A stretch of 64,000 nt of DNA from UBA5336 sp038526245 (GCA_038526245.1 JBCBGZ010000009.1:1-64000), one strand, 5' to 3'. Positions 1 through 11,219 are shown, numbered from the stretch's first letter. Notes: a model not told the origin generated them from the letters alone. Made by a program: numbers and translations.

Positions 1-98
1 CAACCGTCGGACCAATTCCGCCAACCCACCACGTACATCGCAGCAAGCCCAAGGACAAATGCCAAGATGGTCCACAGCGCGAGAACTAACCAGCTCAA
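1..98 (-). CDS. N-terminus of a small or unidentified membrane protein, cut by the window edge
   Basis: Downstream of ccmA the minus strand stays open. A TTG at position 98 overlaps the ccmA stop as TTGA and would give a protein starting MSWLVLALWTILAFVLG, a clear membrane segment followed by MYVVGWRNW. The overlap suggests translational coupling to ccmA. CcmB is the usual next gene, but this start does not look like a CcmB N-terminus. It could be a short membrane protein placed before ccmB or a CcmI-like anchor. Only about 32 codons are visible, so no function can be assigned. Confidence 0.4.
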   Translation of the reverse strand, partial: MSWLVLALWTILAFVLGLAAMYVVGWRNWSDG

Positions 99-667
99 AG
101 CCGCAACTCCCCGCTCGGCGTAAAGCCCGGCTCGCCGTGGATGGCGGCGATCACGGCGCCGCCCTTGGCGCGGTGCTGTTGAATATCGGTTTCCAATGCG
201 GCGCGGGCGTCGACGTCCAGCGCGCTGAAGGGTTCGTCCATCAGCCAGACAGGACGGGCCTGGAGTTTTAGCCGTGCAAGCGCCGTGCGCTGGCGTTGGC
301 CCGCAGACAGGAGCCGAGCCGGCACATCGGCGGGGCGGGCCAGACCCGCGGATTTCAACACATCGTCCACATCAGCTTCCGCGCCCCAGGCCTTCGCCCA
401 AAGCGCAAGGTGCTGGCGCGGGGATTCGTGGGGCTTCAGGCCGGTGCGATGGGCGATCCAATGGATCGGTTGGGGGCGGCTGACCTCACCAGCCTCCGCC
501 CGGGTCAGCCCGGCGAGAATGCGCAGCAATGTTGTCTTACCGGCTCCATTTGCCCCGCGCACGACTAGCGCTTCGCCCGCGCCCACGGAGAGCGAAACCT
601 CCCGGAACAGGAGCCGCTCCCCGCGCGCGGCGGCGAGATCAGTTGCGGAAAGAAGCGCATCGGCCAT
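95..667 (-). CDS. ccmA: Haem exporter ATP-binding subunit CcmA
   Basis: This is the ATPase of the CcmAB(CD) complex that drives the haem-loaded chaperone CcmE in cytochrome c maturation at the inner membrane. At 190 residues it has the short length normal for CcmA. The Walker A motif GANGAGKT lies near residues 38-45, the signature LSAGQRQR in the middle, and Walker B as VWLMDEPFSALD. It is the first gene of a minus-strand operon leaving the window at its left edge. The window encodes several c-type cytochromes (39995-40714 and the dehydrogenase at 31458-33650) that would need this pathway. Confidence 0.93.
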   Translation of the reverse strand: MADALLSATDLAAARGERLLFREVSLSVGAGEALVVRGANGAGKTTLLRILAGLTRAEAGEVSRPQPIHWIAHRTGLKPHESPRQHLALWAKAWGAEADVDDVLKSAGLARPADVPARLLSAGQRQRTALARLKLQARPVWLMDEPFSALDVDARAALETDIQQHRAKGGAVIAAIHGEPGFTPSGELRL

Positions 668-721
668 GGCGGCTGTGTTAGCCGGTTTCGTGCCAGACTG
701 TCATCTGCCGCATTTTTCGGG

Positions 722-1585
722 TCAGGTTTTCCAATGCAGGGTCTGCGCTTTATGCGGATTCACGAAGGGGACCCCTTCGGCGCGGGCCTTCTGCCACGCC
801 TTCTTGTGGGCGAGATACCAGAGGAACTGCTTGTCGCTGTCGCCGACCAGAGTGCCCTTACCTGGCCGGAAGGCTTCGTTTTTCCGGCGCAGGCCCATGA
901 TATTCACATCCTGTTTCAAGAACGGACCCGCAGCCAGAGGCGCAAGCGGCCGGATCAGGTTCAGGATCGGGCTGTTCCAGAAAAAGATCTGGCGCAAGCG
1001 CGTGTGCCGGTCGTCGATTGGTGTCAGCGCCGTGAGGCCCAACACTGTGTGGGCCTTGTTCTCGATGTACTCTGCGCGCAGGCCCGGCATGCGAAACTCG
1101 ATACGCACGCGGATCTGGCCGCCAATCAGCTTGTAGATATCCGAGTTGACCGGCGCGTGGGGCATCATGGTCCAGCCAAAGTCATTCGGCTCAAACGGTT
1201 TTGTCTTCGGCTTCAGGATACCATTGCCCCGCCAGAGCGGGCTCTTGTGCACGAAGGGCGTGTGCGCCGGATCGAGCAAACCGTAGGCCGCATCATCCTG
1301 GTGGGCGGGGATGACGACATTCTCGCAGAACCGCACTTTGCCCTTCGGACCACCGAATTTGAACGGTTCTGACCGGGCATTTACAGGGCACTCAACGCCG
1401 GGATGAAAGTACCAGACGAGATCTTCGCTCTCGATGACTTTGGCGGGACTGCCGTCAAAATCGGCCGTCACGGCGCCGTCCTGTTCCCGGCGCAAATACA
1501 ACACGCCATTGCAGATGGGAATCTCGCGCGGCACGCCGCGTTTCAGGTTGCGCGACTGGGCCGCCACATACCAAACGTCCGACAT
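722..1585 (-). CDS. Rieske-oxygenase-like protein lacking the Rieske cluster ligands
   Basis: The N-terminus (MSDVWYVAAQSRNL) and the C-terminal two thirds resemble alpha subunits of Rieske non-haem iron oxygenases. The mononuclear iron site reads D105-P-A-H108-T-P-F-V-H113 (numbered from the start used here), with a later Asp in QDVNIMGL as the likely third ligand. The expected CxH and CxxH Rieske ligands are missing: the chain runs from DGAVTADF straight to KVIESEDLVWYF, where members normally carry the [2Fe-2S] region. No product can be inferred. ATG 1585 follows GAAGG; an ATG at 1657 would add 24 residues. The gene is divergent from acnA. Confidence 0.7.
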   Translation of the reverse strand: MSDVWYVAAQSRNLKRGVPREIPICNGVLYLRREQDGAVTADFDGSPAKVIESEDLVWYFHPGVECPVNARSEPFKFGGPKGKVRFCENVVIPAHQDDAAYGLLDPAHTPFVHKSPLWRGNGILKPKTKPFEPNDFGWTMMPHAPVNSDIYKLIGGQIRVRIEFRMPGLRAEYIENKAHTVLGLTALTPIDDRHTRLRQIFFWNSPILNLIRPLAPLAAGPFLKQDVNIMGLRRKNEAFRPGKGTLVGDSDKQFLWYLAHKKAWQKARAEGVPFVNPHKAQTLHWKT

Positions 1586-1784
1586 GAGGCCTTCGCCAAT
1601 GGGGGAGTATTGCTCTTCGTGCGAAGTTTGAGAGTTTATTTTGTTCGCAACGCCCATCAAACTGCTCGCTTCTCAATTGCGTTGTCTTCAACACTCCAAA
1701 GCGCCAGGCACAACCCAATGGGTGCGATAAAGCGCTGCGCCTCTTTGGTCTCATTGCCGCCATGGCAAAGCAGGTCTAAACAGG

Positions 1785-1819
1785 CCGCAATCCAACACAG
1801 AACAGATTGCGGGGTTTTT
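1785..1819 (+). promoter_or_regulatory. Terminator-like hairpin in the acnA leader, overlapping its ribosome site
   Basis: Perfect 8-bp arms CCGCAATC (1785-1792) and GATTGCGG (1805-1812) enclose a 12-nt loop and are followed by GG and five T residues. The acnA ATG is at 1824, only 4 nt past the T run. The only purine-rich ribosome site, GCGGGG, lies in the right arm. The structure could end a short upstream transcript or control acnA expression by attenuation or by masking the ribosome site. The sequence alone does not decide between these. Confidence 0.55.
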
Positions 1820-1823
1820 CGCC

Positions 1824-4511
<2,688 letters not shown>

Positions 4512-4526
4512 GCATCAGTTTTCACT

Positions 4527-4558
4527 CGGGCCCTGGAGCATTTGCGCCCCAGGGCCCG
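4527..4558 (+). terminator. Strong inverted repeat after acnA
   Basis: Ten-base arms CGGGCCCTGG and CCAGGGCCCG flank a 12-nt loop 15 nt after the acnA stop. There is no T run on the plus strand (AAATT follows), so it is either a factor-assisted terminator or a 3'-end stabilising hairpin. Confidence 0.6.
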
Positions 4559-4622
4559 AAATTACTGCGTTATCACAGCCGTTTGATTTCCAAGTCAGAC
4601 CCGTGCCACGTAAACGCCAGCC

Positions 4623-5291
4623 ATGATGAAATCTCTTGCCAGCTTCGCGGCGTTTATCGCAGCAGCTCTCCCAGTATCGGCGGAACCGATATTGGTGGAG
4701 CTGTTTGCATCGCAAAACTGCGCCGCCTGCCCGAAGGCCCATGACACGCTTAGTGAGGTGAATGATCAGCGCGACGATGTGCTGATCCTCACCTGGTCTG
4801 TGGACTATTGGGACTACCTTGGCGAACCGGACCCAATGGCAATGGAAATGTCCACGGAACGCCAGGCCGCCTATGCGGACCTGTTCCGCTTACGGGGACC
4901 CTATACACCTCAAACCGTCTACAACGGTGCTGAGCAGTGCCCTGGAAACCGCCCAAACCGCGTCGCCCGGCGCCTCGCGGCGGCCGCATCCGCGCGCGCG
5001 GAAGAAGCCGAACAAGAGCATGCGGCATCCATGGTCTCTTTTCAGCAAACGTCGAAAGGTTGGGCCGTCAGTGTCCCGCCGGGCCTTCCCAGCGATATCC
5101 ATCTCATCCAGTTCCGCAAGCATGGGGACCACGAAACCGATATGGTCCATCCGGTGACCGGACTGGCAAAACTCTCACACCTGCCGTTTGGCGGAGCGGT
5201 CTCCACGGTGCCGGTTTGCGAAAGTGGTTGCGCCCTTGTCGTTCAAGCGCCGGGACATGGAAAGGTGTATGGCGCCCAACGGCTGAATTAG
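4623..5291 (+). CDS. DUF1223 family exported thioredoxin-like protein
   Basis: The protein has 222 residues and a Sec signal peptide (MMKSLASFAAF...PVSAEP). The mature part begins PILVELFASQNCAACPKAH, with a CxxC motif (CAAC) at the start of a thioredoxin-like fold, as expected for DUF1223. A second cysteine pair near the C-terminus (VCESGC) may form a structural disulphide. Members are predicted periplasmic redox or binding proteins without a settled function. The gene lies alone between acnA and the PhoX-like gene. ATG 4626 is an equally possible start. Confidence 0.8.
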   Translation: MMKSLASFAAFIAAALPVSAEPILVELFASQNCAACPKAHDTLSEVNDQRDDVLILTWSVDYWDYLGEPDPMAMEMSTERQAAYADLFRLRGPYTPQTVYNGAEQCPGNRPNRVARRLAAAASARAEEAEQEHAASMVSFQQTSKGWAVSVPPGLPSDIHLIQFRKHGDHETDMVHPVTGLAKLSHLPFGGAVSTVPVCESGCALVVQAPGHGKVYGAQRLN

Positions 5292-5384
5292 AAGTGTCAC
5301 AAAAACTTGCCGCAAAAGTCGCTTTCTAGGCGGCCCAGCAAGGTTATCCTGTCACGGAAACTCAGACTGTGGATGGGGATTCCC

Positions 5385-6776
5385 ATGATTGCTTCGCGCC
5401 GAACATTTCTACGCTCTGCTTCCGCCATGGCTGTCGCGGCCCCGGCCTTCGGCGCGTTGGCGAGCTGCACAACACAGCCTGTGTCAGCTGATAAAGCAGC
5501 GCTTGTGCCTGATCCGGATGGCTGGCTGAACCTTCCCGAAGGCTTTTCCTATACCCGCTTCTCCCTCACCGGTGAGCAGATGAGCGACGGTCTCTTCGTA
5601 CCAACCAGCCATGACGGCATGGGCAGTTTCCCGGTTGAAGGTGATCCAGACCGCTGCCTGCTGGTGCGCAATCATGAGGTCAACGCCGACGACCCCGAAG
5701 AAGGCCCCTTCGGAGACAATTTTGAAGGTCTTGCGAAACTCGATCGCAGCGAACTCTACGATTTCACGCCAGACGGCGCCCCGCTCGGCGGCGGCAACAC
5801 AACACTGCTCTACAATGTGAAAACCAAGCAGCTGGAGCGCAGCCACCTGTCGCTGGCTGGAACGGAACGGAACTGCTCAGGCGGCATTACGCCGTGGGGC
5901 AGCTGGCTGTCCTGCGAGGAATCGCGCAACCGCGCCGGAGAGGACTCCCGCCGGGCCCATGGTTATGTGTTTGAAGTACCCGCTACTGTTTCCGGTCGGG
6001 CTGCGCCCATCCCCTTGCGCGCCATGGGCCGGTTCAACCATGAGGCTGCCGCCGTCGACCCCAGCACAGGCATTGTCTACCAGACCGAGGACGAACGTGA
6101 TGGCCTGTTCTATCGCTTCCTGCCGACCGCGCCGGGTGAGCTGGCCAAAGGCGGACGCTTGCAGGCGCTGGCTTTAGTGGACCAGGCGGGCGCCGACACG
6201 CGGAATTGGAACGCGGCGACCATCGCGCAGGGCCAAAGCCTGCCCGTGCGCTGGGTGGACCTCTCCGCAGTTGAAAGCCCCGATGGCGACTTGAAAGACC
6301 GCGGCTTTGCCGCCGGCGCAGCCAAAATTGCCCGGGGCGAAGGCCTCGCCTGGGCCATTCAGCAGGATGGCGCGTCGGCATACTTTGCCTGCACCAGTGG
6401 CGGGGTCGCGAAGGTCGGTCAAATCTGGCGCTATACGCCGAGCCCCTATGAAGGCACTGCCCGAGAAGCCGAAGCCCCCGGCATGCTTACGCTCCATTAT
6501 GAGAGCCGCTCGGCTGAGGACCTCGATTACTGCGATAATCTCGTTGCTAGCCCGTGGGGTCACCTGACGATCTGCGAAGACGCGGACCGCGCCTGCAGGA
6601 TCCATGGGCTGACCCCGGACGGCCGCCTCTATACGATAGCGGAAAACCCACACCCCGACGGCGGTGAATTCGCTGGCGCCTGCTGGTCCCCCGACGGGTC
6701 AACGCTGTTCGTGAACATACAGACGCCGGGCGCGACCTACGCCATTACCGGCCCCTGGCAGCGCCTGGCGGTTTAA
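5385..6776 (+). CDS. PhoX/DUF839-family alkaline phosphatase-like protein, Tat lipoprotein
   Basis: The protein begins MIASRRTFLRSASAM, a twin-arginine signal, and the signal region ends in a lipobox-like LASC, so it may be exported folded and then lipidated. The body matches the PhoX-like (DUF839) fold: LVRNHEVN, the tract ERNCSGGITPWGSWLSCEE, GRFNHEAAAVDP, YQTEDERDG and a closing CWSPDGSTLFVNIQ. PhoX enzymes are Ca/Fe-dependent phosphatases, but the substrate here is inferred only. ATG 5385 follows GGGGA and was preferred to upstream in-frame starts because it places the RR motif correctly. The 3' end overlaps hisA by 4 nt, tail to tail. Confidence 0.82.
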   Translation: MIASRRTFLRSASAMAVAAPAFGALASCTTQPVSADKAALVPDPDGWLNLPEGFSYTRFSLTGEQMSDGLFVPTSHDGMGSFPVEGDPDRCLLVRNHEVNADDPEEGPFGDNFEGLAKLDRSELYDFTPDGAPLGGGNTTLLYNVKTKQLERSHLSLAGTERNCSGGITPWGSWLSCEESRNRAGEDSRRAHGYVFEVPATVSGRAAPIPLRAMGRFNHEAAAVDPSTGIVYQTEDERDGLFYRFLPTAPGELAKGGRLQALALVDQAGADTRNWNAATIAQGQSLPVRWVDLSAVESPDGDLKDRGFAAGAAKIARGEGLAWAIQQDGASAYFACTSGGVAKVGQIWRYTPSPYEGTAREAEAPGMLTLHYESRSAEDLDYCDNLVASPWGHLTICEDADRACRIHGLTPDGRLYTIAENPHPDGGEFAGACWSPDGSTLFVNIQTPGATYAITGPWQRLAV

Positions 6777-7507
6777 GCCCGCGCGGCTGCGATCGCCTCG
6801 GCGGGGTCGATATCGCCATCATAGAGCGCTCGGCCAAGAATTGAGCCGGCAATAGCGCGCGGCCCACCCGCCGAGCGCAACGCCGTGACGTCTGCCACGC
6901 TGGCGACACCGCCGCTCGCAATCACGGGAATGGACACCGCAGCGGCCAGATCGCGGGTGAACTCCACATTCACACCGGTTTTCATGCCGTCGCGGCCAAT
7001 ATCTGTGGCGATGATCGCGGCCACACCGCAGCCCTCGAAGGCCTTGGCGAGGTCAACCGCTTCCATGTCCGAGGTTTCGGCCCAGCCTTCTACCGCGACG
7101 CGCCCGTCCTTGGCATCAATCCCGACGACGACCTGCCCTGGAAGCGCGCGCGCAGCTTCCCTCACCAGATCAGGGTCACGCACCGCAACCGTGCCAAGGA
7201 TTACTCGGGAAACACCGGCCTCAAGCCAGGCCTCAATCTGCCCGCGCGTGCGAATGCCGCCGCCCAATTGAACCGGCACTTTGGTTGCCGCGAGAATCGC
7301 GCGCACCGCGTCACCATTCGCGCTGGTTCCGGCAAATGCGCCGTTCAGGTCCACTACGTGAAGGTGATCAAACCCCATGGACGCAAACCGCGCCGCCTGA
7401 TCCGCGGGATCTGCATTGAAGGCGGTAGCCTTGTCCATCTCGCCCCGGATCAGGCGAACACAGGCGCCGTCTTTCAGGTCGATGGCCGGATAAAGGGTGA
7501 AGCTCAT
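6773..7507 (-). CDS. hisA: Phosphoribosylformimino-5-aminoimidazole carboxamide ribotide isomerase HisA
   Basis: HisA catalyses the fourth step of histidine synthesis, an Amadori rearrangement on a (beta-alpha)8 barrel. At 244 residues it has family length. The catalytic Asp sits early in YPAIDLKDG and the second Asp in ATDIGRDGM. Phosphate-binding glycines are seen in QLGGGIRT and IASGGVASV. Its ATG directly follows the hisH stop codon (TAA then ATG), so the two are coupled. Confidence 0.96.
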   Translation of the reverse strand: MSFTLYPAIDLKDGACVRLIRGEMDKATAFNADPADQAARFASMGFDHLHVVDLNGAFAGTSANGDAVRAILAATKVPVQLGGGIRTRGQIEAWLEAGVSRVILGTVAVRDPDLVREAARALPGQVVVGIDAKDGRVAVEGWAETSDMEAVDLAKAFEGCGVAAIIATDIGRDGMKTGVNVEFTRDLAAAVSIPVIASGGVASVADVTALRSAGGPRAIAGSILGRALYDGDIDPAEAIAAARA

Positions 7508-8149
7508 TTAAGGGGCCCAGGTCAGGAAGTTTGCGAGCAATTTCAGGCCAACGCTCTGGCTTTTCTCGGGGTGGAACTGGGTACCGAACACCGTGTCACG
7601 CGCCACTGCAGCGACGATGGGCCGGCCATACTCCGTGAGCGCTGCAATATGGGTCTCGTTCTCCGGCGAGAGAGCGTAGGAGTGGACGAAGTAGGCGTGG
7701 GGGTCCTTGCCCAGTCCGGACAAAACATGGTGGTTGCCGCGCAACTCCAGAACATTCCAACCCATGTGGGGCACGCGGTGGCCGGGGCCGGGATCGATGG
7801 GCTGCACAGCGCCATGAATCCAGCCGAGGCCCCGCCCCTCGCCATCTTCGAGGCTGAAATCGGCAAGCAGCTGCATCCCCACACAGATGCCCAGGAAAGG
7901 TGTTGCGCGATTGAAGACGGCCTGTTCCATCGCCTCGATCACGCCCTTACGCGCTGCCAGCGCCGCCTTGCATTGGGCGAAATGGCCAACGCCCGGCAAT
8001 ACAATACGGTCTGACCGGGAGATCACATCGGGATCGGCCGTCAGTTCGACCTTTGCATCCACGCCTGCAAGGCGGGCCGCTTCCACAAGGGCGCGCTGGG
8101 CCGAGTGTACGTTTCCGGAGTCGTAATCAATGAGGGCAACGCTTTGCAT
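7508..8149 (-). CDS. hisH: Imidazole glycerol phosphate synthase, glutaminase subunit HisH
   Basis: This class I glutamine amidotransferase supplies ammonia to HisF. The nucleophile Cys is in FLGICVGMQLL and the His/Glu pair in QFHPEKSQ, with an oxyanion segment near PGVGHF. It has 213 residues, the normal size. It is co-transcribed with hisA on the minus strand, while its partner hisF starts 83 bp away on the other strand. The shared divergent promoter would have to keep the two subunits balanced. Confidence 0.96.
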   Translation of the reverse strand: MQSVALIDYDSGNVHSAQRALVEAARLAGVDAKVELTADPDVISRSDRIVLPGVGHFAQCKAALAARKGVIEAMEQAVFNRATPFLGICVGMQLLADFSLEDGEGRGLGWIHGAVQPIDPGPGHRVPHMGWNVLELRGNHHVLSGLGKDPHAYFVHSYALSPENETHIAALTEYGRPIVAAVARDTVFGTQFHPEKSQSVGLKLLANFLTWAP

Positions 8150-8232
8150 CGGCGCGGCTTACGACCTGAGGCACCCCAGCGCAACCACCTGGCTCTTTCC
8201 AAGCGCGCGCGTATCGCCTAGAGGCTCGCCCC

Positions 8233-9006
8233 ATGCTGAAGACACGCATAATTCCCTGCCTGGACGTGAAGGACGGCCGCACCGTCAAGGGTGTGAACTT
8301 TGTCGACCTGCGCGATGCTGGTGACCCGGTGGAACTTGCTCGCGCCTATGATGCGGCCGGTGCAGACGAGCTTTGCTTTCTGGACATCACGGCCAGCCAT
8401 GAGGGGCGCGGCACGATGTTAGACGTTGTCACGCGGACGGCTGAACAGTGCTTTATGCCGCTGACCGTCGGCGGCGGCGTGCGCAGCGCGGACGATATGG
8501 TGACGCTCCTGCGCGCCGGGGCAGACAAGGTTGCTATCAATTCCGCAGCAGTCGCTGACCCGGACGTGATTTCCGCCTGCGCCACGAGGGTCGGGCGACA
8601 GTGCGTGGTCGTGGCCATTGATGCCCGAAAAGAAGTCGGTGGCTACACTGTGTACACCCATGGTGGGCGCAAATCCTCCGGGATTGACGCCGTCGAGCAC
8701 GCAAGGCGAGCCGAAGCGCTCGGCGCAGGCGAAATCCTGCTCACCAGCATGGACAAGGACGGAACCAAGTCTGGTTTCGACATCGACATGCTAAAGGCCG
8801 TTACCAGTGCCGTGAACATACCCGTAATCGCATCCGGGGGGGCTGGCTCAGCGGAGGATTTCGGCCCGGCTGTCATGGAAGGGGGCGCAAGCGCTGTCTT
8901 GGCCGCATCCATCTTCCACTTCGGTGAGGTCAGTCTGGCCGAAGCACGCAGAGCGCTTTCGCGGGCAGGGGCTCCGGTCAAACCCGTCATGGAGGCCCGG
9001 CTATGA
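8233..9006 (+). CDS. hisF: Imidazole glycerol phosphate synthase, cyclase subunit HisF
   Basis: HisF cyclises PRFAR with ammonia from HisH to give imidazole glycerol phosphate and AICAR. The protein is 257 residues long. Catalytic aspartates are seen in IPCLDVKDGR and TSMDKDGTKSG, and the barrel glycine loops in TVGGGVRS and IASGGAGS. The start ATG follows AGAGG at a spacing of 8 nt. It overlaps hisE by 4 nt. Confidence 0.97.
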   Translation: MLKTRIIPCLDVKDGRTVKGVNFVDLRDAGDPVELARAYDAAGADELCFLDITASHEGRGTMLDVVTRTAEQCFMPLTVGGGVRSADDMVTLLRAGADKVAINSAAVADPDVISACATRVGRQCVVVAIDARKEVGGYTVYTHGGRKSSGIDAVEHARRAEALGAGEILLTSMDKDGTKSGFDIDMLKAVTSAVNIPVIASGGAGSAEDFGPAVMEGGASAVLAASIFHFGEVSLAEARRALSRAGAPVKPVMEARL

Positions 9007-9362
9007 GCGAAGATTCCGCAGCACTTGGCTCGCCAGCCGACTTCTTTGCCGCTTTGGATCACCTAGCCCAGACCATCGACGCCCGCGCAACCGGCGACTC
9101 CGACGCGTCTTACACGGCGAAACTGCTCCAGAAAGGCCCACCGAAATGTGCCAAGAAACTCGGCGAAGAGGCCGTCGAGCTTGCATTGGCGCTGGTCTCA
9201 GAGGCAGATGACGCCGTTGCAAGTGAAGCAGCCGATGTACTCTACCACTTCATGGTCGCGCTCAGATCCCGCGGGGTGTCCCTGGATCAGGTCGGCGCGG
9301 CGCTCGCCGCCCGCCAGGCCCAGTCTGGCCTGGCCGAAAAGGCTTCGCGGCCGAAAGACTAG
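9003..9362 (+). CDS. hisE: Phosphoribosyl-ATP pyrophosphatase HisE
   Basis: HisE performs the second step of histidine synthesis, hydrolysing PR-ATP to PR-AMP. It is an all-alpha MazG-like protein of 119 residues. The metal-binding pattern KKLGEEAVELALAL followed by EAADVLYHFMVAL is clear. The start overlaps the hisF stop (ATGA). Its stop overlaps the stop of the convergent gene in a shared CTAG. Confidence 0.96.
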   Translation: MSEDSAALGSPADFFAALDHLAQTIDARATGDSDASYTAKLLQKGPPKCAKKLGEEAVELALALVSEADDAVASEAADVLYHFMVALRSRGVSLDQVGAALAARQAQSGLAEKASRPKD

Positions 9363-10978
9363 TTCGGCGAACGCCAATACCCACTGGCCTCCAGTGCCAG
9401 CCGTTCGGATGCATCTTTGGCGCCGATCTGACTGAGACTGTCGAGAATCACCATGAGATCCGGCGTCGCCAGGCCCGTGGGATCGCCAAGCGTCAAACCC
9501 AGCGTCGATACCACAACCTCGCCCGCAGCGTCGGCTTCCGCCGCCGCGCGGATGGCGAGCATACGCCATTCATCGCCGCGTACACCGGTCTCTCGCTGGG
9601 CAGTTGCCATGAGGGCGCGAGCCGAGGGTGGCGGAGCGATGCCGAGCGCAGTCCAAAGGGCAAACATGCGTGATGCCTTGGCTTTCTCGCCAGGCTGCTC
9701 TGCGCCAACCACAAGTGCTTCCGCAATCTCGCGGGCAGCGTCCTTGCTTTCCGAATGGCCTGCCAGGACAAGCGCCGAGCGCACAAAGGCCAGGTCAAAG
9801 GCATCAGGTTCAGGCGCATCGCGCAAACCCGTGGTACGCACCCATGATGCAGCCTTATCCAGGTCGCCCGCGGCGATCTGGGCACGGGCAAACACCAGCG
9901 CGTGGCGCGCATTCTCAGGATTCCGGCTTACCCGGTCGATATCTCCGCTGAACAGGCGCGCCGCCGCCGCAAACCGCGCTGGATTGCCAGCGGATGTGCG
10001 CAGCGCCATGGACAAGCGACGGGCCCGGTCTTCGGGAGACGCGTTGACATCTTCGAAGGAAGCCACGGCAAGTTCTATCGGTCGCTGGGCTTCAAATCCT
10101 TCTGCGCGAACCAATTGTTGATAGAGTCTACGATGGGCACGCCCGTCCAGCAAACCTGCTTCCGCCGCCACGCCAGCAGCCGGGACACGAATGGATAATG
10201 GCAGGGTTGATCGCCCGGCAATCGCTGCGGCGAGGTCTGGGCGAGAGGTTGCGATCGCATTCGTGGCGGGCTCAAGGCCTAGCGCCGTGGACAAGGCAAG
10301 GTTCAGCCCGGTATCGAAACGTGCGGGCAGTTCGGACGGCTCTTCGATGGAGGCCGCGAACACCGCATTGAAGAACCAATCGTCCTCCACGCCTTGCGCC
10401 TGGGCCAGTTCCACGGCCAGTTCCGCCGCCGGGGCGTTCTTCTGAAGAACGGCGCAAACCGCGCGGAGTTTTGCGAAGAACGGACCTTCCCGCGTCTCGG
10501 TGACAAGCTCGCGGCAGGCGGAGGCCTCGTTGCCCAGGGCGAGTTGGAGGTCCACCGACAGTTCCGCCGCGTTCAGGCCGCGCGGATTGTCTTCAAGGCG
10601 ACCGAGCAGGTCTGAGGCAGCATCGGCCTCACCAAGTTCATAGAGAATGCGCGCGCGCTCCCCGAGCACTTCATTTGCGCGCTCGCCTTCCGGCCGGGCT
10701 GCAGGCGAAAGCACGACGCGGCGCAGGAGCGTGCGTTCCGCAGGCGTGAGTTGGCGCGTGCGCACCTGGCGCATGAGTGGCAAAAGGTCTTCGGTGCGAG
10801 ACGCCTTCCACATGTTCGTGGGCATGGCGGTCTCACCAGCCTCAAGATAGCCGCGCCCAAATGGGTCAATGTCGCCAAGCCCACCAAGCTCGAATTCCTC
10901 AACCTGGGCGAATGCCGGCAGAGTCAGGGCGGACAAAGCGCCGATGACAGCGGCCAGAAAGCGGGACTTACAGAACAT
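9359..10978 (-). CDS. Exported helical-repeat protein of unknown function
   Basis: The protein has 539 residues from ATG 10978, which follows GAGG. A Sec signal peptide (MFCKSRFLAAVIGA...LPAFAQ) is followed by an acidic stretch and then Ala/Leu-rich amphipathic helices, giving the look of a solenoid or TPR-like repeat protein. No catalytic motif is visible. It should be periplasmic or surface exposed. Its start lies inside the end of the 44-codon gene upstream, so translation is probably coupled. An upstream in-frame extension to 11074 was rejected because it has no ribosome site and would bury the signal peptide. Confidence 0.7.
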   Translation of the reverse strand: MFCKSRFLAAVIGALSALTLPAFAQVEEFELGGLGDIDPFGRGYLEAGETAMPTNMWKASRTEDLLPLMRQVRTRQLTPAERTLLRRVVLSPAARPEGERANEVLGERARILYELGEADAASDLLGRLEDNPRGLNAAELSVDLQLALGNEASACRELVTETREGPFFAKLRAVCAVLQKNAPAAELAVELAQAQGVEDDWFFNAVFAASIEEPSELPARFDTGLNLALSTALGLEPATNAIATSRPDLAAAIAGRSTLPLSIRVPAAGVAAEAGLLDGRAHRRLYQQLVRAEGFEAQRPIELAVASFEDVNASPEDRARRLSMALRTSAGNPARFAAAARLFSGDIDRVSRNPENARHALVFARAQIAAGDLDKAASWVRTTGLRDAPEPDAFDLAFVRSALVLAGHSESKDAAREIAEALVVGAEQPGEKAKASRMFALWTALGIAPPPSARALMATAQRETGVRGDEWRMLAIRAAAEADAAGEVVVSTLGLTLGDPTGLATPDLMVILDSLSQIGAKDASERLALEASGYWRSPN

Positions 10979-11102
10979 CTTCAACCTCAATGCGGACTTC
11001 GCCGGGTTCCGGTTTGTCGGATGTGGCCTGGCCCGCCAGCCAGAACGCTGCGCCGCCAAGCGCCAGCAGCACAATCAATAGGAAAAACAGAAACTTCTTC
11101 AT
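10968..11102 (-). CDS. 44-residue membrane microprotein
   Basis: ATG 11102 opens a frame coding MKKFLFFLLIVLLALGG, a hydrophobic segment to about residue 24, then a charged tail ending RIEVEDVL and TAA at 10968-10970. The last 11 nt overlap the start of the exported helical-repeat gene, whose ribosome site (GAGGTTGAAG) lies inside this frame. The Lys-Lys start, single transmembrane helix and coupling argue for a real gene. It may be a membrane anchor or partner of the downstream exported protein. Homologues were not checked. Confidence 0.6.
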   Translation of the reverse strand: MKKFLFFLLIVLLALGGAAFWLAGQATSDKPEPGEVRIEVEDVL

Positions 11103-11219
11103 GGCTTACGCCCCGATCATTCTCAAAACGCCAAATTTTGCACCACCGCAAAATCGGCCTCTTCCATTGCTCCATCCCCTGCCCCCATATAGACGAGGAG
11201 AGTGAGACGCGAAAAGACC

